64,000 nucleotides of DNA from Pelomonas sp. V22 (GCF_030014915.1 NZ_JAGIXS010000001.1:806001-870000); one strand, 5' to 3'; counted from the first letter of the stretch, positions 8,226 to 17,486 are shown. Numbers and translations are program-made. The notes: generated by a model from the sequence alone, not told the origin.

Positions 8226-9452
8226 TCAGCGGCCAGAACGTTTTCGGTAATGCGACAGGAAGCGCTCGATGCGGCCCACAGCCTCCGTGAGGTCATCGGA
8301 GTTGGGCAGGAACACCAGGCGGAAGTGATCGGGGGCGGTCCAGTTGAAGCCCGTCCCCTGGACGATCAGCACCTTTTCCTCGGCCAGCAGTTCGTAGGCG
8401 AACTGCTGGTCGTCCTCGATCGGGTAGATCTTGGGGTCCAGGCGGGGGAACATGTAGAGCGCCGCTTTCGGCTTGACCACGCTGACGCCGGGAATCTGGG
8501 TCAGCAGGTCATACGCCAGGTCGCGCTGGCGGCACAGCCGGCCGCCGGGCGCCACCAGGTCCTTGATGCTCTGGTAGCCGCCCAGCGCCGTCTGGATGGC
8601 AAGCTGGCCCGGCGTGTTGGCACACAGGCGCATCGAGGCCAGCATGTTGAGGCCGGTGATGTAGTCCTTGGCGTGCTTCTTCTCGCCGGAGACGATCATC
8701 CAGCCGGCGCGGTAGCCGCAGCTGCGGTAGTTCTTGGAGAGGCCGTTGAAGGTCAGGCACAGCACGTCGTCGGCCAGTGAGGCGATGCTGGTGTGGACAT
8801 TGCCGTCGTACAGCGTCTTGTCGTAGATCTCGTCGGCCATGATGATCAGCTGGTGCTGACGGGCCAGTTCGACGATCTGCAGCAACAGGCTCTCGGGATA
8901 GAGCGCGCCGGTCGGGTTGTTCGGGTTGATGACGACGATGGCCTTGGTGGCCGGCGTGATCTTGCGCTTGATGTCCTCGATGTCCGGGAACCAGTCGCTG
9001 CTCTCGTCGCAGATGTAGTGCACCGGGTTGCCGCCCGAGAGCGCCACGGCGGCGGTGTAGAGCGGGTAGTCGGGCGCCGGCAGCAGCACCTCGTCGCCGT
9101 TGTCCAGCAGCGCGTTCAGCGCCATCACGATGAGCTCGGAAGCACCGTTGCCGAGGTAGACGTCGTCGATGCTGACGCCGCGGATGTTCTTTTCCTGGCA
9201 GTAGTGCACCACCGCCTTGCGCGGCGCGAACAGGCCCTTGGAATCGGTGTAGCCGGCGGCCTCGGGCAGGTTGCGGATCATGTCTTGCACGATCTCGTCC
9301 GGCGGCATCAGGCCGAAGGCGGCGATGTTGCCGATGTTCAGCTTGATGATCTTCTGGCCCTCTTCCTCCATCGCTCGCGCCTTGTCGAGCACGGGTCCAC
9401 GGATGTCGTAACAGACATTGGCCAGCTTGCTGGACTTGGCGACGGGCTTCAT
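8226..9452 (-). CDS. alaA: Alanine-forming PLP aminotransferase (AlaA type)
   Basis: A class I/II aminotransferase of 408 aa. The PLP-binding lysine is in LTFNGLSKNYRSCGYRAGW; the substrate region INPNNPTGALY and the early KLNIGNIAAFGLMPP match AlaA-type glutamate-pyruvate aminotransferases. The start MKPVAKSSKLANVCYDIRG at 9452 is the position where conservation begins; the longer upstream frame (to 9809) is non-coding overlap with the divergent gene. It precedes hom on the same strand, with a 45-base gap, so co-transcription is possible. Confidence 0.9.
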   Translation of the reverse strand: MKPVAKSSKLANVCYDIRGPVLDKARAMEEEGQKIIKLNIGNIAAFGLMPPDEIVQDMIRNLPEAAGYTDSKGLFAPRKAVVHYCQEKNIRGVSIDDVYLGNGASELIVMALNALLDNGDEVLLPAPDYPLYTAAVALSGGNPVHYICDESSDWFPDIEDIKRKITPATKAIVVINPNNPTGALYPESLLLQIVELARQHQLIIMADEIYDKTLYDGNVHTSIASLADDVLCLTFNGLSKNYRSCGYRAGWMIVSGEKKHAKDYITGLNMLASMRLCANTPGQLAIQTALGGYQSIKDLVAPGGRLCRQRDLAYDLLTQIPGVSVVKPKAALYMFPRLDPKIYPIEDDQQFAYELLAEEKVLIVQGTGFNWTAPDHFRLVFLPNSDDLTEAVGRIERFLSHYRKRSGR

Positions 9453-9585
9453 CACGGGGTGCGCACTCCGGGGCAAAATTGGAATTTGACCACAGGGTAG
9501 CAGGGCTTTCCCCAGGGCCGCCCGGGCCGCTTTCGCAAACAACGCAGGCTCGCTTCGCGGCGACCCATGCCTTCCACGGATCCCC

Positions 9586-9963
9586 ATGAAATTCCAGCTC
9601 GACGAACAGCAAGGCGGCAATGCCATCTCGCGCCACGACGGCCAATGCGTCTGGGTCAACAACCAGCCGCATCGCACGAGCCTGCTGGTGCCCTGGCGCG
9701 GCGAGGTGCAAAGCTGGGCCTTGCCCCGCTTCGAAGACCTGAGCGAGGCCCACTTCGAGCAGATCCTGGCGCTCAAGCCCGAGCTCGTGGTGTTCGGCAG
9801 CGGCAGCAAGATCCGCTTTGCCCGGCCCCAGCTCTACCGCAGCCTGATCGAGGCGCGGATCGGTGTGGAAACCATGGATTTGGGCGCCGCTTGCCGCACC
9901 TACAACGTGCTGGCCAGCGAGGGCCGCACGGTGCTGGCGGCCCTGTTGATAGACAGCGAATGA
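9586..9963 (+). CDS. Mth938-like (DUF498/NDUFAF3-type) domain protein
   Basis: A 125-aa single-domain protein with the family's central features: the strand LVPWRGEVQSWALP, the segment LKPELVVFGSGS and a C-terminal half including MDLGAACRTYNVLASEGRTVLAALL. The human member helps assemble respiratory complex I; the bacterial function is not established. It is transcribed divergently from alaA across a 133-base gap in which I see no clear promoter. Confidence 0.85.
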   Translation: MKFQLDEQQGGNAISRHDGQCVWVNNQPHRTSLLVPWRGEVQSWALPRFEDLSEAHFEQILALKPELVVFGSGSKIRFARPQLYRSLIEARIGVETMDLGAACRTYNVLASEGRTVLAALLIDSE

Positions 9964-10030
9964 GCACTCGCCACCCGGGGCGAATGATTGACGCCTGAAG
10001 CGACCTCAGGAGTGGGGTTGCCGTTCCACG

Positions 10031-10036
10031 TATAAT
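10031..10036 (+). promoter_or_regulatory. Consensus -10 box upstream of bcp
   Basis: A perfect TATAAT; there is no good -35 at normal spacing. Transcription would start near 10043-10045, exactly at an in-frame ATG (10045), so the mRNA may be leaderless or have a leader of about 40 nt if translation starts at 10084. Confidence 0.55.
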
Positions 10037-10083
10037 CGCTGGCTATGCCCATCCGGGCAGCACTACAGTCTACACAACGCCAC

Positions 10084-10563
10084 ATGACGCCAGCGCTCAA
10101 CAAACCTCTCCCGGAAATTGAAGCTCTCGCCACCGGCGGCGTGAAGTTCACGCCTCATGCATTCCATGGCCAGATTGTGGTCTTGTACTTCTACCCGAAG
10201 GACAACACCCCCGGCTGCACCACCGAGGCGATGCAATTCCGCGACCGCCACAAGGACTTCGTGAAGGCCGGCGCCGTGGTGCTGGGCGTGTCGCGCGACA
10301 ACATGGCTTCGCACGACAAGTTCAAGCAGAACCTTGAGCTGCCCTTCGAGCTGATCGCCGACACCGAAGAAAAGCTGTGCCACATGTTTGGCGTGGTCAA
10401 GAACAAGATCATGTACGGCAAGAAGGTCAAGGGCATCGAGCGCTCCACCTTCCTGATCGACGCCAGCGGCGTACTGCGCGAAGAATGGCGCGGCATCAAG
10501 GTGGCCGGCCACGTGGACGAAGTGCTCAAGTCGGTCAAGGCCCTGAAGAAGGAAGCAGCCTGA
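10084..10563 (+). CDS. bcp: Thioredoxin-dependent thiol peroxidase (Bcp/PrxQ family peroxiredoxin)
   Basis: The 159-aa protein begins MTPALNKPLPEIEAL and has the peroxidatic cysteine in NTPGCTTEAM, followed by VVLGVSRD and an AdTEEKLCHMFGVV segment typical of Bcp; the second cysteine (LCHMFG) lies further along. It reduces hydrogen peroxide and organic peroxides. The ATG at 10045, in frame and correctly spaced from a TATAAT, would add 13 residues (MPIRAALQSTQRH) and may be the real leaderless start. A strong terminator follows 30 bases after the stop. Confidence 0.93.
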   Translation: MTPALNKPLPEIEALATGGVKFTPHAFHGQIVVLYFYPKDNTPGCTTEAMQFRDRHKDFVKAGAVVLGVSRDNMASHDKFKQNLELPFELIADTEEKLCHMFGVVKNKIMYGKKVKGIERSTFLIDASGVLREEWRGIKVAGHVDEVLKSVKALKKEAA

Positions 10564-10592
10564 TAGCTTAGGCGCCCTTCCCGGCACCGCAG

Positions 10593-10629
10593 AGTCGGCG
10601 TTTCCCCTTGGAACGCCGACTTTTCTTTT
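10593..10629 (+). terminator. Rho-independent terminator of bcp
   Basis: AGTCGGCGTT (10593-10602) pairs with AACGCCGACT (10612-10621); the tract TTTTCTTTT follows. Confidence 0.9.
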
Positions 10630-10745
10630 GCCCCGTCGCTTTTTGCACAGCAGCCCTGCTGCGCGCGCAGCCAAGCCGGAAACCGTCATCCGGCATGTGC
10701 ATAATCAGCCCATGCCCGAGGGTCGCCAAAGCCGCACCAACCATG

Positions 10746-10780
10746 AAGCCGCACAGCAGCCTGTGCGGCTTTTTGCTTTT
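10746..10780 (+). terminator. Second intrinsic terminator upstream of phoH
   Basis: AAGCCGCACAG (10746-10756) pairs with CTGTGCGGCTT (10761-10771) around a 4-base loop, then TTTTTGCTTTT. It ends about 90 bases before the phoH start and no recognised gene precedes it. Confidence 0.85.
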
Positions 10781-10869
10781 CGGCAGCCCTCGGCATCGGC
10801 CCCCGTGGCTTGTTCCGCCCCTGGCATTCACCTGAGAGGGCGATTCAGCCCGCCCTGACACCAAGCCTC

Positions 10870-12546
10870 ATGCCTCTGCCCAAAGCCCCCACCAAGCGCG
10901 CCAGCCGACTCGAATCCACCGCCTTCGCCACCACGCTGACTGTCAGCAAGCCCCCCGCCGCGGCAAAACCCACCGCCCGCCCGGCCCCGGCTGCCAACGA
11001 AGCAAGACCCCTAAGCATCGTGCCGACCGTGGCCCGCTCCCCTGAAGCCCAACCCACGCCCGCCGCCCCGGCCGTCAAGCCAGGCAGCAGCCGCGCTGCG
11101 CCCGTTGCCGGTGCCAAGCGAGGTCCGGCCAAGTCCAAGAGCGTGGGCAACCCCAAGCTCTTCGTGCTGGACACCAACGTGCTGATGCACGACCCGATGA
11201 GCCTGTTCCGCTTCGAGGAACACGACGTCTACCTGCCCATGATCACGCTCGAGGAGCTGGACGGGCACAAGAAGGGCATGACCGAGGTCGCCCGCAATGT
11301 GCGCCAGGTCAGCCGCGAGCTGGACCAGCTGGCGGCCTCGATGAAGAGCAGTAACCTCGAGGAAATGGCCAAGGGCCTGCCGCTGGACCACACCGGCCAC
11401 CGCGAGGCCGGCGGCAAGCTGTTCTTCCAGACCCAGCTGATCGACATGCCGCTGCCGCAGGGCCTGCCCCAGGGCAAGGCGGACAACCAGATCCTCGGCG
11501 TCGTGCAGGCGCTGAAGAAGCTCGACCCGCAGCGCGAAGTGGTGCTGGTGTCCAAGGACATCAACATGCGGATCAAGGCGCGTGCCCTCGGCCTGCCCGC
11601 CGAGGACTACCGCAACGACAAGACGCTGGAAGACTCCGACCTGCTCTACACCGGCGTGCAGCCGTTGCCGAGCGACTTCTGGGAGCGCCATGGCAAGACC
11701 ATGGAGAGCTGGCAGCAAGGCGGCCTGACCTACTACCGCATCAGCGGCCCGCTGGTGCCGACGCTGCTCATCAACGAGTTCGTCTATCTGGAAGCCCCGG
11801 GCGCGGCGCCGCTGTATGCCAAGGTCACCGAGATCACCGGCAAAACCGCCGTGCTGCGCACCGTGAAGGACTACGGCCATCAGAAGCATTCGGTCTGGGG
11901 CGTGGCCTCGCGCAACCGCGAACAGAACTTCGCGCTCAACCTGCTGATGGACCCCGAGGTCGACTTCATCACCCTGACCGGCACGGCCGGCACAGGCAAG
12001 ACCTTGATGACGCTGGCAGCCGGCCTCTCGCAGGTGCTCGATGAGCGCCGCTACAGCGAGATCATCGTCACTCGCGTGACTGTGCCGGTGGGCGAGGACA
12101 TCGGCTTCCTGCCCGGCACCGAGGAAGAAAAGATGGGCCCCTGGATGGGCGCCCTGGACGACAACCTCGAAGTGCTGGCCCGAGGCGACAGCGGCGCTGG
12201 CGAATGGGGCCGCGCCGCCACCAACGACCTGGTGCGCAGCAAGATCAAGATCAAGAGCCTGAACTTCATGCGCGGCCGCACCTTCCTCAACAAGTACGTG
12301 ATCATCGACGAGGCGCAGAACCTGACGCCCAAGCAGATGAAGACGCTGATCACCCGCGCCGGCCCGGGCACCAAGATCGTCTGCCTGGGCAACCTGGCGC
12401 AGATCGACACGCCCTATCTGACCGAGGGTTCGTCGGGCCTCACCTATGCCGTGGACCGCTTCAAGGGCTGGGCCCACAGCGGCCATGTGACGCTGGCACG
12501 CGGTGAGCGTTCGCGCCTGGCTGATTTCGCTTCCGAAGTGCTGTGA
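10870..12546 (+). CDS. PIN domain-PhoH family ATPase
   Basis: This 558-aa protein has three parts. Residues 1-90 are a low-complexity Ala/Pro/Lys-rich tail. A PIN nuclease domain follows from about residue 97 (LFVLDTNVLMHDP), with acidic residues continuing through LEELDGHKKG and VSKDINMRIKARA. The C-terminal PhoH ATPase has Walker A GTAGTGKTLMT and Walker B YVIIDEAQNLTPKQM. Such PIN-PhoH fusions are thought to act as RNA helicase/nucleases; the physiological role is unproven. The start at 10870 follows the pattern of related proteins. Its stop overlaps the next gene (GTGA). Confidence 0.88.
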   Translation: MPLPKAPTKRASRLESTAFATTLTVSKPPAAAKPTARPAPAANEARPLSIVPTVARSPEAQPTPAAPAVKPGSSRAAPVAGAKRGPAKSKSVGNPKLFVLDTNVLMHDPMSLFRFEEHDVYLPMITLEELDGHKKGMTEVARNVRQVSRELDQLAASMKSSNLEEMAKGLPLDHTGHREAGGKLFFQTQLIDMPLPQGLPQGKADNQILGVVQALKKLDPQREVVLVSKDINMRIKARALGLPAEDYRNDKTLEDSDLLYTGVQPLPSDFWERHGKTMESWQQGGLTYYRISGPLVPTLLINEFVYLEAPGAAPLYAKVTEITGKTAVLRTVKDYGHQKHSVWGVASRNREQNFALNLLMDPEVDFITLTGTAGTGKTLMTLAAGLSQVLDERRYSEIIVTRVTVPVGEDIGFLPGTEEEKMGPWMGALDDNLEVLARGDSGAGEWGRAATNDLVRSKIKIKSLNFMRGRTFLNKYVIIDEAQNLTPKQMKTLITRAGPGTKIVCLGNLAQIDTPYLTEGSSGLTYAVDRFKGWAHSGHVTLARGERSRLADFASEVL

Positions 12547-13385
12547 CTCTCTATGTAAGCGATCTAGACGGCACCCTGCTCGACCCTCAAGGCCAGCTCG
12601 CGGATTCCACGCGCGCTGGCCTCAGCCGTCTGCTGGACGAAGGCCTGACCTTCACCGTCGCCAGTGCCCGCCACATCGTCTCGATCAAACAGTTGCTGGG
12701 CGACCTGCCCCTGCAACTGCCGGTGATCTCGTCGAATGGCGCCTACCTGAGCGACTTCGCCAGTGGTCGCCACGAGATGGTCAACGCGATGGAGCCATCG
12801 CTGGCACAGGAAGTGTTCGCGCTGATACGCCGGCACGGCAAGATGCCCTTCGTCGCCACCCATGGGCCGCAGGGCGACCAGCTGTTCTGGCAGTCGGTGC
12901 ACAACGAGGCGCAGCAGCGCTTCGTCGAGGAGCGCCACCGCAACCGCGACCCGCGCTTCCGGCAGGCCGAAAGGCTGCAGGATGTGCTGCACGACCCGGC
13001 CGTGACCATCGTCGTCGTCGACCGTGCCGAGCCCTTGCAGGCGCTGATGGCCGAGGTCGAGCAGCTGGCCGCCGGCCGGCTCGAGATCCACATGAACGAG
13101 GACCTCTACCGCCCCGGCTGGCCCTGGCTCACCATCCACGACCGCCGCGCCACCAAGGACCAGGCAATCAAGACGCTGGCCGAGCGCTACGGCCTGCACG
13201 AGCGCGAGATCGTGGTTTTTGGCGACCATGTCAACGACGTCAGCATGCTGCGCGCCGCCCATCGCGGCATTGCTGTGGGCAATGCCATCGATGCGGTCAA
13301 GGCCGTCGCCCATCAGGTCATCGGCCCGCATCACGAGGACAGCGTCGTCCGCTTCATCGAGACCGACTGGCGTCGGCCTCTCTAA
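12543..13385 (+). CDS. Cof-type HAD-IIB family phosphatase
   Basis: A GTG start overlaps the phoH stop (GTGA), so translation is probably coupled. The 280-aa product has HAD motif I YVSDLDGTLLD at the very N-terminus, motif II SSNG, the conserved lysine in the TKDQAIK region and motif IV VVFGDHVNDVSML, followed by GIAVGNAIDAVKAVA. This is the Cof/YbjI-like sugar-phosphate or FMN phosphatase group; the substrate cannot be predicted. Confidence 0.92.
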   Translation: MTLYVSDLDGTLLDPQGQLADSTRAGLSRLLDEGLTFTVASARHIVSIKQLLGDLPLQLPVISSNGAYLSDFASGRHEMVNAMEPSLAQEVFALIRRHGKMPFVATHGPQGDQLFWQSVHNEAQQRFVEERHRNRDPRFRQAERLQDVLHDPAVTIVVVDRAEPLQALMAEVEQLAAGRLEIHMNEDLYRPGWPWLTIHDRRATKDQAIKTLAERYGLHEREIVVFGDHVNDVSMLRAAHRGIAVGNAIDAVKAVAHQVIGPHHEDSVVRFIETDWRRPL

Positions 13386-13397
13386 CCCCCAGGCACC

Positions 13398-15296
13398 ATG
13401 AAGAAAATGCTTGCGCTGCTGCTGGCAGCCGCCCCCCTGCTCTCGATGTCGGCCACGCTGGACCCGCAGAGCTACGCCCGCTACGACCAGGTGCGCGTGC
13501 AATCGCTGCACCTGGACCTGAAGGCTGATTTCGAGCGCAAGACGCTGGCCGGCTCGGCCGAGCTGAAGCTGCAGTGGAGCGACAAGAACGCCCGCACGCT
13601 GGACCTGGACACCAGCGAGCTCAGCATCAGCAAGGTCGAAGCGCCGGGCAGCGGCAAGTCCTGGATCGCACTGCCCTTCGAGCTCGACAAGCTGGAAGCG
13701 GGCAAAGGCCGCGCGCTGCACATCGACCTGAAGGGCCTCGTCGCCCAGCCGGCCAGCGTGCGCATCCACTATGCGACAGCGCCCACGGCCAGCGCCCTGC
13801 AATGGCTCTCGCCAGCGCAGACGGTGTCGGGCAAGCATCCCTTCATGTTCAGCCAGTCACAGAGCATCAACGCCCGCTCGTGGGTGCCGCTGCAGGACAC
13901 GCCGGCCGTGCGCTTCACCTACAGCGCCCATGTCGAGGCGCCCCCCGGCCTGCGCGTGGTGATGAGCGCGGACAACCGGCCCGAGGTGAATGGCGAGGAT
14001 GGCTGGAACTTCCAGATGCCGCAGCCGATTCCGGCCTACCTGCTGGCCATTGCCATCGGTGAGCTGCAGTTCCGCTCGCTGGGCCCGCGTTCGGGCGTCT
14101 TTGCCGAACCGCAGCGCCTCCAGGCCGCGGCCTACGAATTTGCCGACACCGAGCGGATGATCGCGGCGGCCGAGTCGCTGTACGGCCCCTACCGCTGGGG
14201 CCGCTACGACATGCTGCTCTTGCCGCCCTCCTTCCCGTTCGGTGGCATGGAGAACCCGCGACTCACCTTCCTCACGCCGACCATGATTGCCGGCGACCGC
14301 AGCCTCGTGGACCTGATCGCCCATGAGCTGGCGCACAGCTGGTCGGGCAACCTGGTCACCTACGCCAGCTTCAAGCATGGCTGGCTGAACGAGGGCTTCA
14401 CCACCTACGTCACCACCCGCATCGTCGAGGCGCTCTATGGCCCCGAGGTGGCGACCATGCACCTGCAGCTGGAAGAGGAAGAAGCGCTCGAATCGCTGAA
14501 AGGCATCGCAAAACCCAAGCAGGCCCTGATCACCCACGACCCCGACACCTCGGCCGAGTTCCACACCAACGGCGGCCTCGCCTATCCCAAGGGCGCCTGG
14601 CTGTTGCGCACGCTGGAGCAGCGGGCTGGCCGCGCGGTGTTCGATCCCTTCCTGCGCGGCTGGTTCGATGAGCACGCCTTCCAGAGCGTGACGACGCAAG
14701 AGTTCGTCGACTACCTGAAGGCCCGCCTGCTCGCCAAGCATTCGCAAGTGATGAGCGAGGCCGAGCTGGACGAATGGATCTACGGCCCGGGCATTCCCGC
14801 CTCTGCCAAGCGCAGCGAATCAGCCCGCCTGGCCGCCCTGGACAAGCAGCGTACCGCCTGGCTCGCCGGCACGCTCACGAGCGCCCAGTTGAATGCCAAG
14901 CAATGGCAGGCCATCGAGTGGATGAAGTTCCTCAACGACATCGACGGCAAGGCCACGGCCGCGCAGCTGAAGGAGCTGGACCAGGCCTATGCGCTTGCCG
15001 GCACCGGCAACCAGGAGATCGCCTTCCGCTTCTATCGCTCGGCCATCAAGGCCGGCTACGGGGTGCGCGAGCCGCTGCGCCAGTTCCTCCTGAGCGTGGG
15101 TCGCATCCGCATGGTCAGCCCGCTGTACGCGGCCCTGCTCAAGAACCCCGGCGACAAGGACTGGGCCCTGGCCGTGTACGCCGAGGCGCGCGAGCGCTAC
15201 CACCCGCTGACGCAGCGCAGCTTGAACCGCATGGTCACGGGCGCCCAGCAGCCGGTGGCGGCGGCAGCATCGACCGCATCAGCCACCGGCCGCTGA
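13398..15296 (+). CDS. Exported M1 family metallo-aminopeptidase
   Basis: The 632-aa protein starts with a signal peptide (MKKMLALLLAAAPLLSMSA). The zinc site is complete: HELAHSWSGN followed 18 residues later by NEGFTTY, and the substrate-binding motif GGMENP lies upstream. Length and the C-terminal helical part resemble leukotriene-A4-hydrolase-like M1 enzymes, which cut N-terminal residues from peptides. It begins 12 bases after the HAD gene. A periplasmic location is inferred from the signal. Confidence 0.92.
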   Translation: MKKMLALLLAAAPLLSMSATLDPQSYARYDQVRVQSLHLDLKADFERKTLAGSAELKLQWSDKNARTLDLDTSELSISKVEAPGSGKSWIALPFELDKLEAGKGRALHIDLKGLVAQPASVRIHYATAPTASALQWLSPAQTVSGKHPFMFSQSQSINARSWVPLQDTPAVRFTYSAHVEAPPGLRVVMSADNRPEVNGEDGWNFQMPQPIPAYLLAIAIGELQFRSLGPRSGVFAEPQRLQAAAYEFADTERMIAAAESLYGPYRWGRYDMLLLPPSFPFGGMENPRLTFLTPTMIAGDRSLVDLIAHELAHSWSGNLVTYASFKHGWLNEGFTTYVTTRIVEALYGPEVATMHLQLEEEEALESLKGIAKPKQALITHDPDTSAEFHTNGGLAYPKGAWLLRTLEQRAGRAVFDPFLRGWFDEHAFQSVTTQEFVDYLKARLLAKHSQVMSEAELDEWIYGPGIPASAKRSESARLAALDKQRTAWLAGTLTSAQLNAKQWQAIEWMKFLNDIDGKATAAQLKELDQAYALAGTGNQEIAFRFYRSAIKAGYGVREPLRQFLLSVGRIRMVSPLYAALLKNPGDKDWALAVYAEARERYHPLTQRSLNRMVTGAQQPVAAAASTASATGR

Positions 15297-15314
15297 GCGT
15301 TCGCCCCGCTGCCC

Positions 15315-17237
15315 TCAAGCAGAGGCCAGCAGCGCTTTGATCTGGGCCAGCGCCGTCGGGTCCTCGATGGTCGAGAGGTCGCCCGGGTCGCGGCCCTCGC
15401 AGACCGCCTGCAGGGCCCGGCGCAAAAGCTTGCCCGAGCGCGTCTTGGGCAGCACGGTGACAAAGCGAACCCGCGCCGGCCTGGCCACCGCGCCGAGCTG
15501 CTCATCCACGCGCTTGATGATCTCGGCCTCGTGGCGCAGCGCCTCATCCGGCGTGGCGGCCTTGCTCGGGTCCTTCAGCACGACAAAGGCCATGGCCACC
15601 TGGCCCTTCAACTGATCGGCCACGCCGACCACGGCCACCTCGGCCACGTTGGCATGGCTGGACAGGCTCTCCTCGATCTCCCGCGTGCCGAGGCGATGGC
15701 CGGCGACGTTGATCACGTCATCGCTGCGGCCAAGGATGAAGTAGTAGCCGTCCTCGTCGCGCACGCCCCAATCAAAGGTCGAGTAGAGCTGGCGGCCGGC
15801 GATGCTGGACCAGTAGGTCTTGACGAAGCGCTCGTCGTCGCCCCACACGGTTTGCAGACAGCCCGGCGGCAACGGATGGGCGATGGCGAGCAAGCCCTTC
15901 TGATTCGCCCCGACGATGTCTTCACCGGTGTTCTCGTCCACCAGCTTCATGTCGTAGCCGTACATGGCCTTGCCGGGGGAGCCGAACTTGCTGGCCGTGG
16001 GCTCCACGCCATTGGCCACGGTGAGGATGGGCCAGCCGGTCTCGGTCTGCCAGTAGTTGTCGATGATGGGCCGGCCGAGCGACTCGGCGATCCAGCGCGC
16101 GGTGGGCTCGTCCAGCGGCTCGCCCGCCAGGAACAAGGCCTGCAGCGAAGACAGGTCGTACTTGCTGAGAAAGGTCGGATCGCTCTTCTTCAAGACCCGC
16201 ACTGCGGTGGGCGCGCTGAACATCACCGTGACCTTGTAGCGCTCAACGAGTTCCCACCACACGCCGGCATCCGGCCGCGTGGGCAGACCCTCGTACATGA
16301 TGGTCGCCATGCCGGCCAGCAGCGGGCCGTAGACGATGTAGCTGTGGCCCACCACCCAGCCAATGTCGCTGGTGGAGAAATAGGTGTCGCCCGGCTTGCC
16401 GCAGAAGATGTGCTTCATGCTGGCGGCCAGTGCCACCGCATAGCCGCCCACGTCGCGCTGCACGCCCTTGGGCCGGCCGGTGGTGCCGCTGGTGTAGAGC
16501 GTGTAGCTGACCTCGTTGGATTCCAGCCAGGTGCAGGGCACGCTGTCGTGCAGGTGGCGGTTGCGCTCGGTGGCGTAGTCGAGGTCGCGGCCCTCGACCC
16601 GGCTCATCTCCGCGAGCCCCCGGTTGACCATCATCACGCGGGCCGGCTTGTGGGCCGAGAGCTTGATCGCCTCATCGAGCAAATGCTTGTAGGGCACGAC
16701 CTTGCCCGAGCGGCTGCCGGCGTCGGCACTGACGACCAGCTTCGGCGTGGCGTCCTCGATGCGCTGCGCGAGGCTCACGCTGGCGAAGCCGCCGAACACC
16801 ACCGAATGGATGGCGCCAATGCGCGCGCACGCCAGCATCGCAAACGCGGCCTCGGGAATCATCGGCATGTAGACCAGCACGCGGTCGCCGCGCTGCACGC
16901 CCTCGGCCAGCATGATGGCCGCCATGCGCTCCACCTCGGCCTGCAGTTCGGCAAAGCTGTAGACGCGCTCCTCGCCGGTTTCGGTCGACACCCAGATCAG
17001 CGCTCGCCGGTCCGCATGATCGCGGGCGTGGCGATCCACCGCGTTGTGGCACAGATTGGTGGTGCCGCCGACGAACCAGCGCGCGAACGGCGGCTGGCTG
17101 GCATCGCAGACCTGGGTGTAGGGCGTCTGCCATTCGATCAAGCGAGCCTGCTCGGCCCAGAACTCGTGGCGGTGATCGATCGACCGTCGGTAGAACTCGG
17201 CATAGCTGCTGCCGGTGCTTTGCGTGGGGGCATTCAT
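15315..17237 (-). CDS. prpE: Propionyl-CoA synthetase
   Basis: A 640-aa AMP-forming acyl-CoA synthetase with the adenylate-binding motif YTSGTTGRPKGVQRDVGGY, the hinge GRSDDVINVAGHRLGTREIEE and the catalytic C-terminal lysine in KTRSGKLLRR. The N-terminal YAEFYRRSIDHRHEFWAEQA and the GGTTNLCHNAVDRH segment are characteristic of PrpE rather than Acs. It activates propionate for the methylcitrate cycle. An AGGAGA ribosome-binding site sits 7 bases before the ATG at 17237. prpBCD are not nearby. Confidence 0.92.
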   Translation of the reverse strand: MNAPTQSTGSSYAEFYRRSIDHRHEFWAEQARLIEWQTPYTQVCDASQPPFARWFVGGTTNLCHNAVDRHARDHADRRALIWVSTETGEERVYSFAELQAEVERMAAIMLAEGVQRGDRVLVYMPMIPEAAFAMLACARIGAIHSVVFGGFASVSLAQRIEDATPKLVVSADAGSRSGKVVPYKHLLDEAIKLSAHKPARVMMVNRGLAEMSRVEGRDLDYATERNRHLHDSVPCTWLESNEVSYTLYTSGTTGRPKGVQRDVGGYAVALAASMKHIFCGKPGDTYFSTSDIGWVVGHSYIVYGPLLAGMATIMYEGLPTRPDAGVWWELVERYKVTVMFSAPTAVRVLKKSDPTFLSKYDLSSLQALFLAGEPLDEPTARWIAESLGRPIIDNYWQTETGWPILTVANGVEPTASKFGSPGKAMYGYDMKLVDENTGEDIVGANQKGLLAIAHPLPPGCLQTVWGDDERFVKTYWSSIAGRQLYSTFDWGVRDEDGYYFILGRSDDVINVAGHRLGTREIEESLSSHANVAEVAVVGVADQLKGQVAMAFVVLKDPSKAATPDEALRHEAEIIKRVDEQLGAVARPARVRFVTVLPKTRSGKLLRRALQAVCEGRDPGDLSTIEDPTALAQIKALLASA

Positions 17238-17438
17238 GGGCTTGTCTCCTGTGATTGCCAGGCATTTCAAGCAGGCGCACTGACGACAGTCTGACCGGGC
17301 CGTGAACAAGCGCACCGGATTTGCGTTTGCGCAAAGCGAGCGAGCCCAAACCGAGGGCAGGCCTGTGGTCCAATCGCGGGTTTTCCCGCGTTTTCGGCCC
17401 TGCTGGCCTTCTCTTCGCCCCCTCTTACATTGCCTTTC

Positions 17439-17468
17439 TTGACACGGCCACGACCGGCTCCTTAAGCT
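17439..17468 (+). promoter_or_regulatory. Possible sigma-70 promoter for the NlpC/P60 gene
   Basis: A perfect -35 TTGACA (17439-17444) is followed after 18 bases by a weak -10 TAAGCT (17463-17468). The 5' leader before the ATG at 17487 would be only about 12 bases. Confidence 0.4.
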
Positions 17469-17486
17469 GCGCGGCCGAGTCCCGAC

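Larger units (their letters stand above)
10564..10869 (+). other. 306-base intergenic region between bcp and phoH with two terminator hairpins
   Basis: This is the only gap over 300 bases in the window. It contains the bcp terminator (10593-10629) and a second intrinsic terminator (10746-10780), with about 115 bases between them. Short open frames across it look like chance products. The second terminator needs a transcript of its own, so the gap may encode a small RNA or an attenuated phoH leader. Confidence 0.5.

Noticed and set aside
5311-8780. Two 602-codon forward-strand frames opposite thrC, hom and alaA
   Set aside because: No recognisable domain and biased composition; the reverse-strand genes explain the openness.
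9988-9993. TTGACG as the -35 box of the bcp promoter
   Set aside because: It lies 37 bases from the TATAAT, far beyond a workable spacer.
10084-10563. Bcp as a selenoprotein, as seen for some peroxiredoxins
   Set aside because: The peroxidatic position is encoded as cysteine (TPGCTTE) and no in-frame TGA is present.
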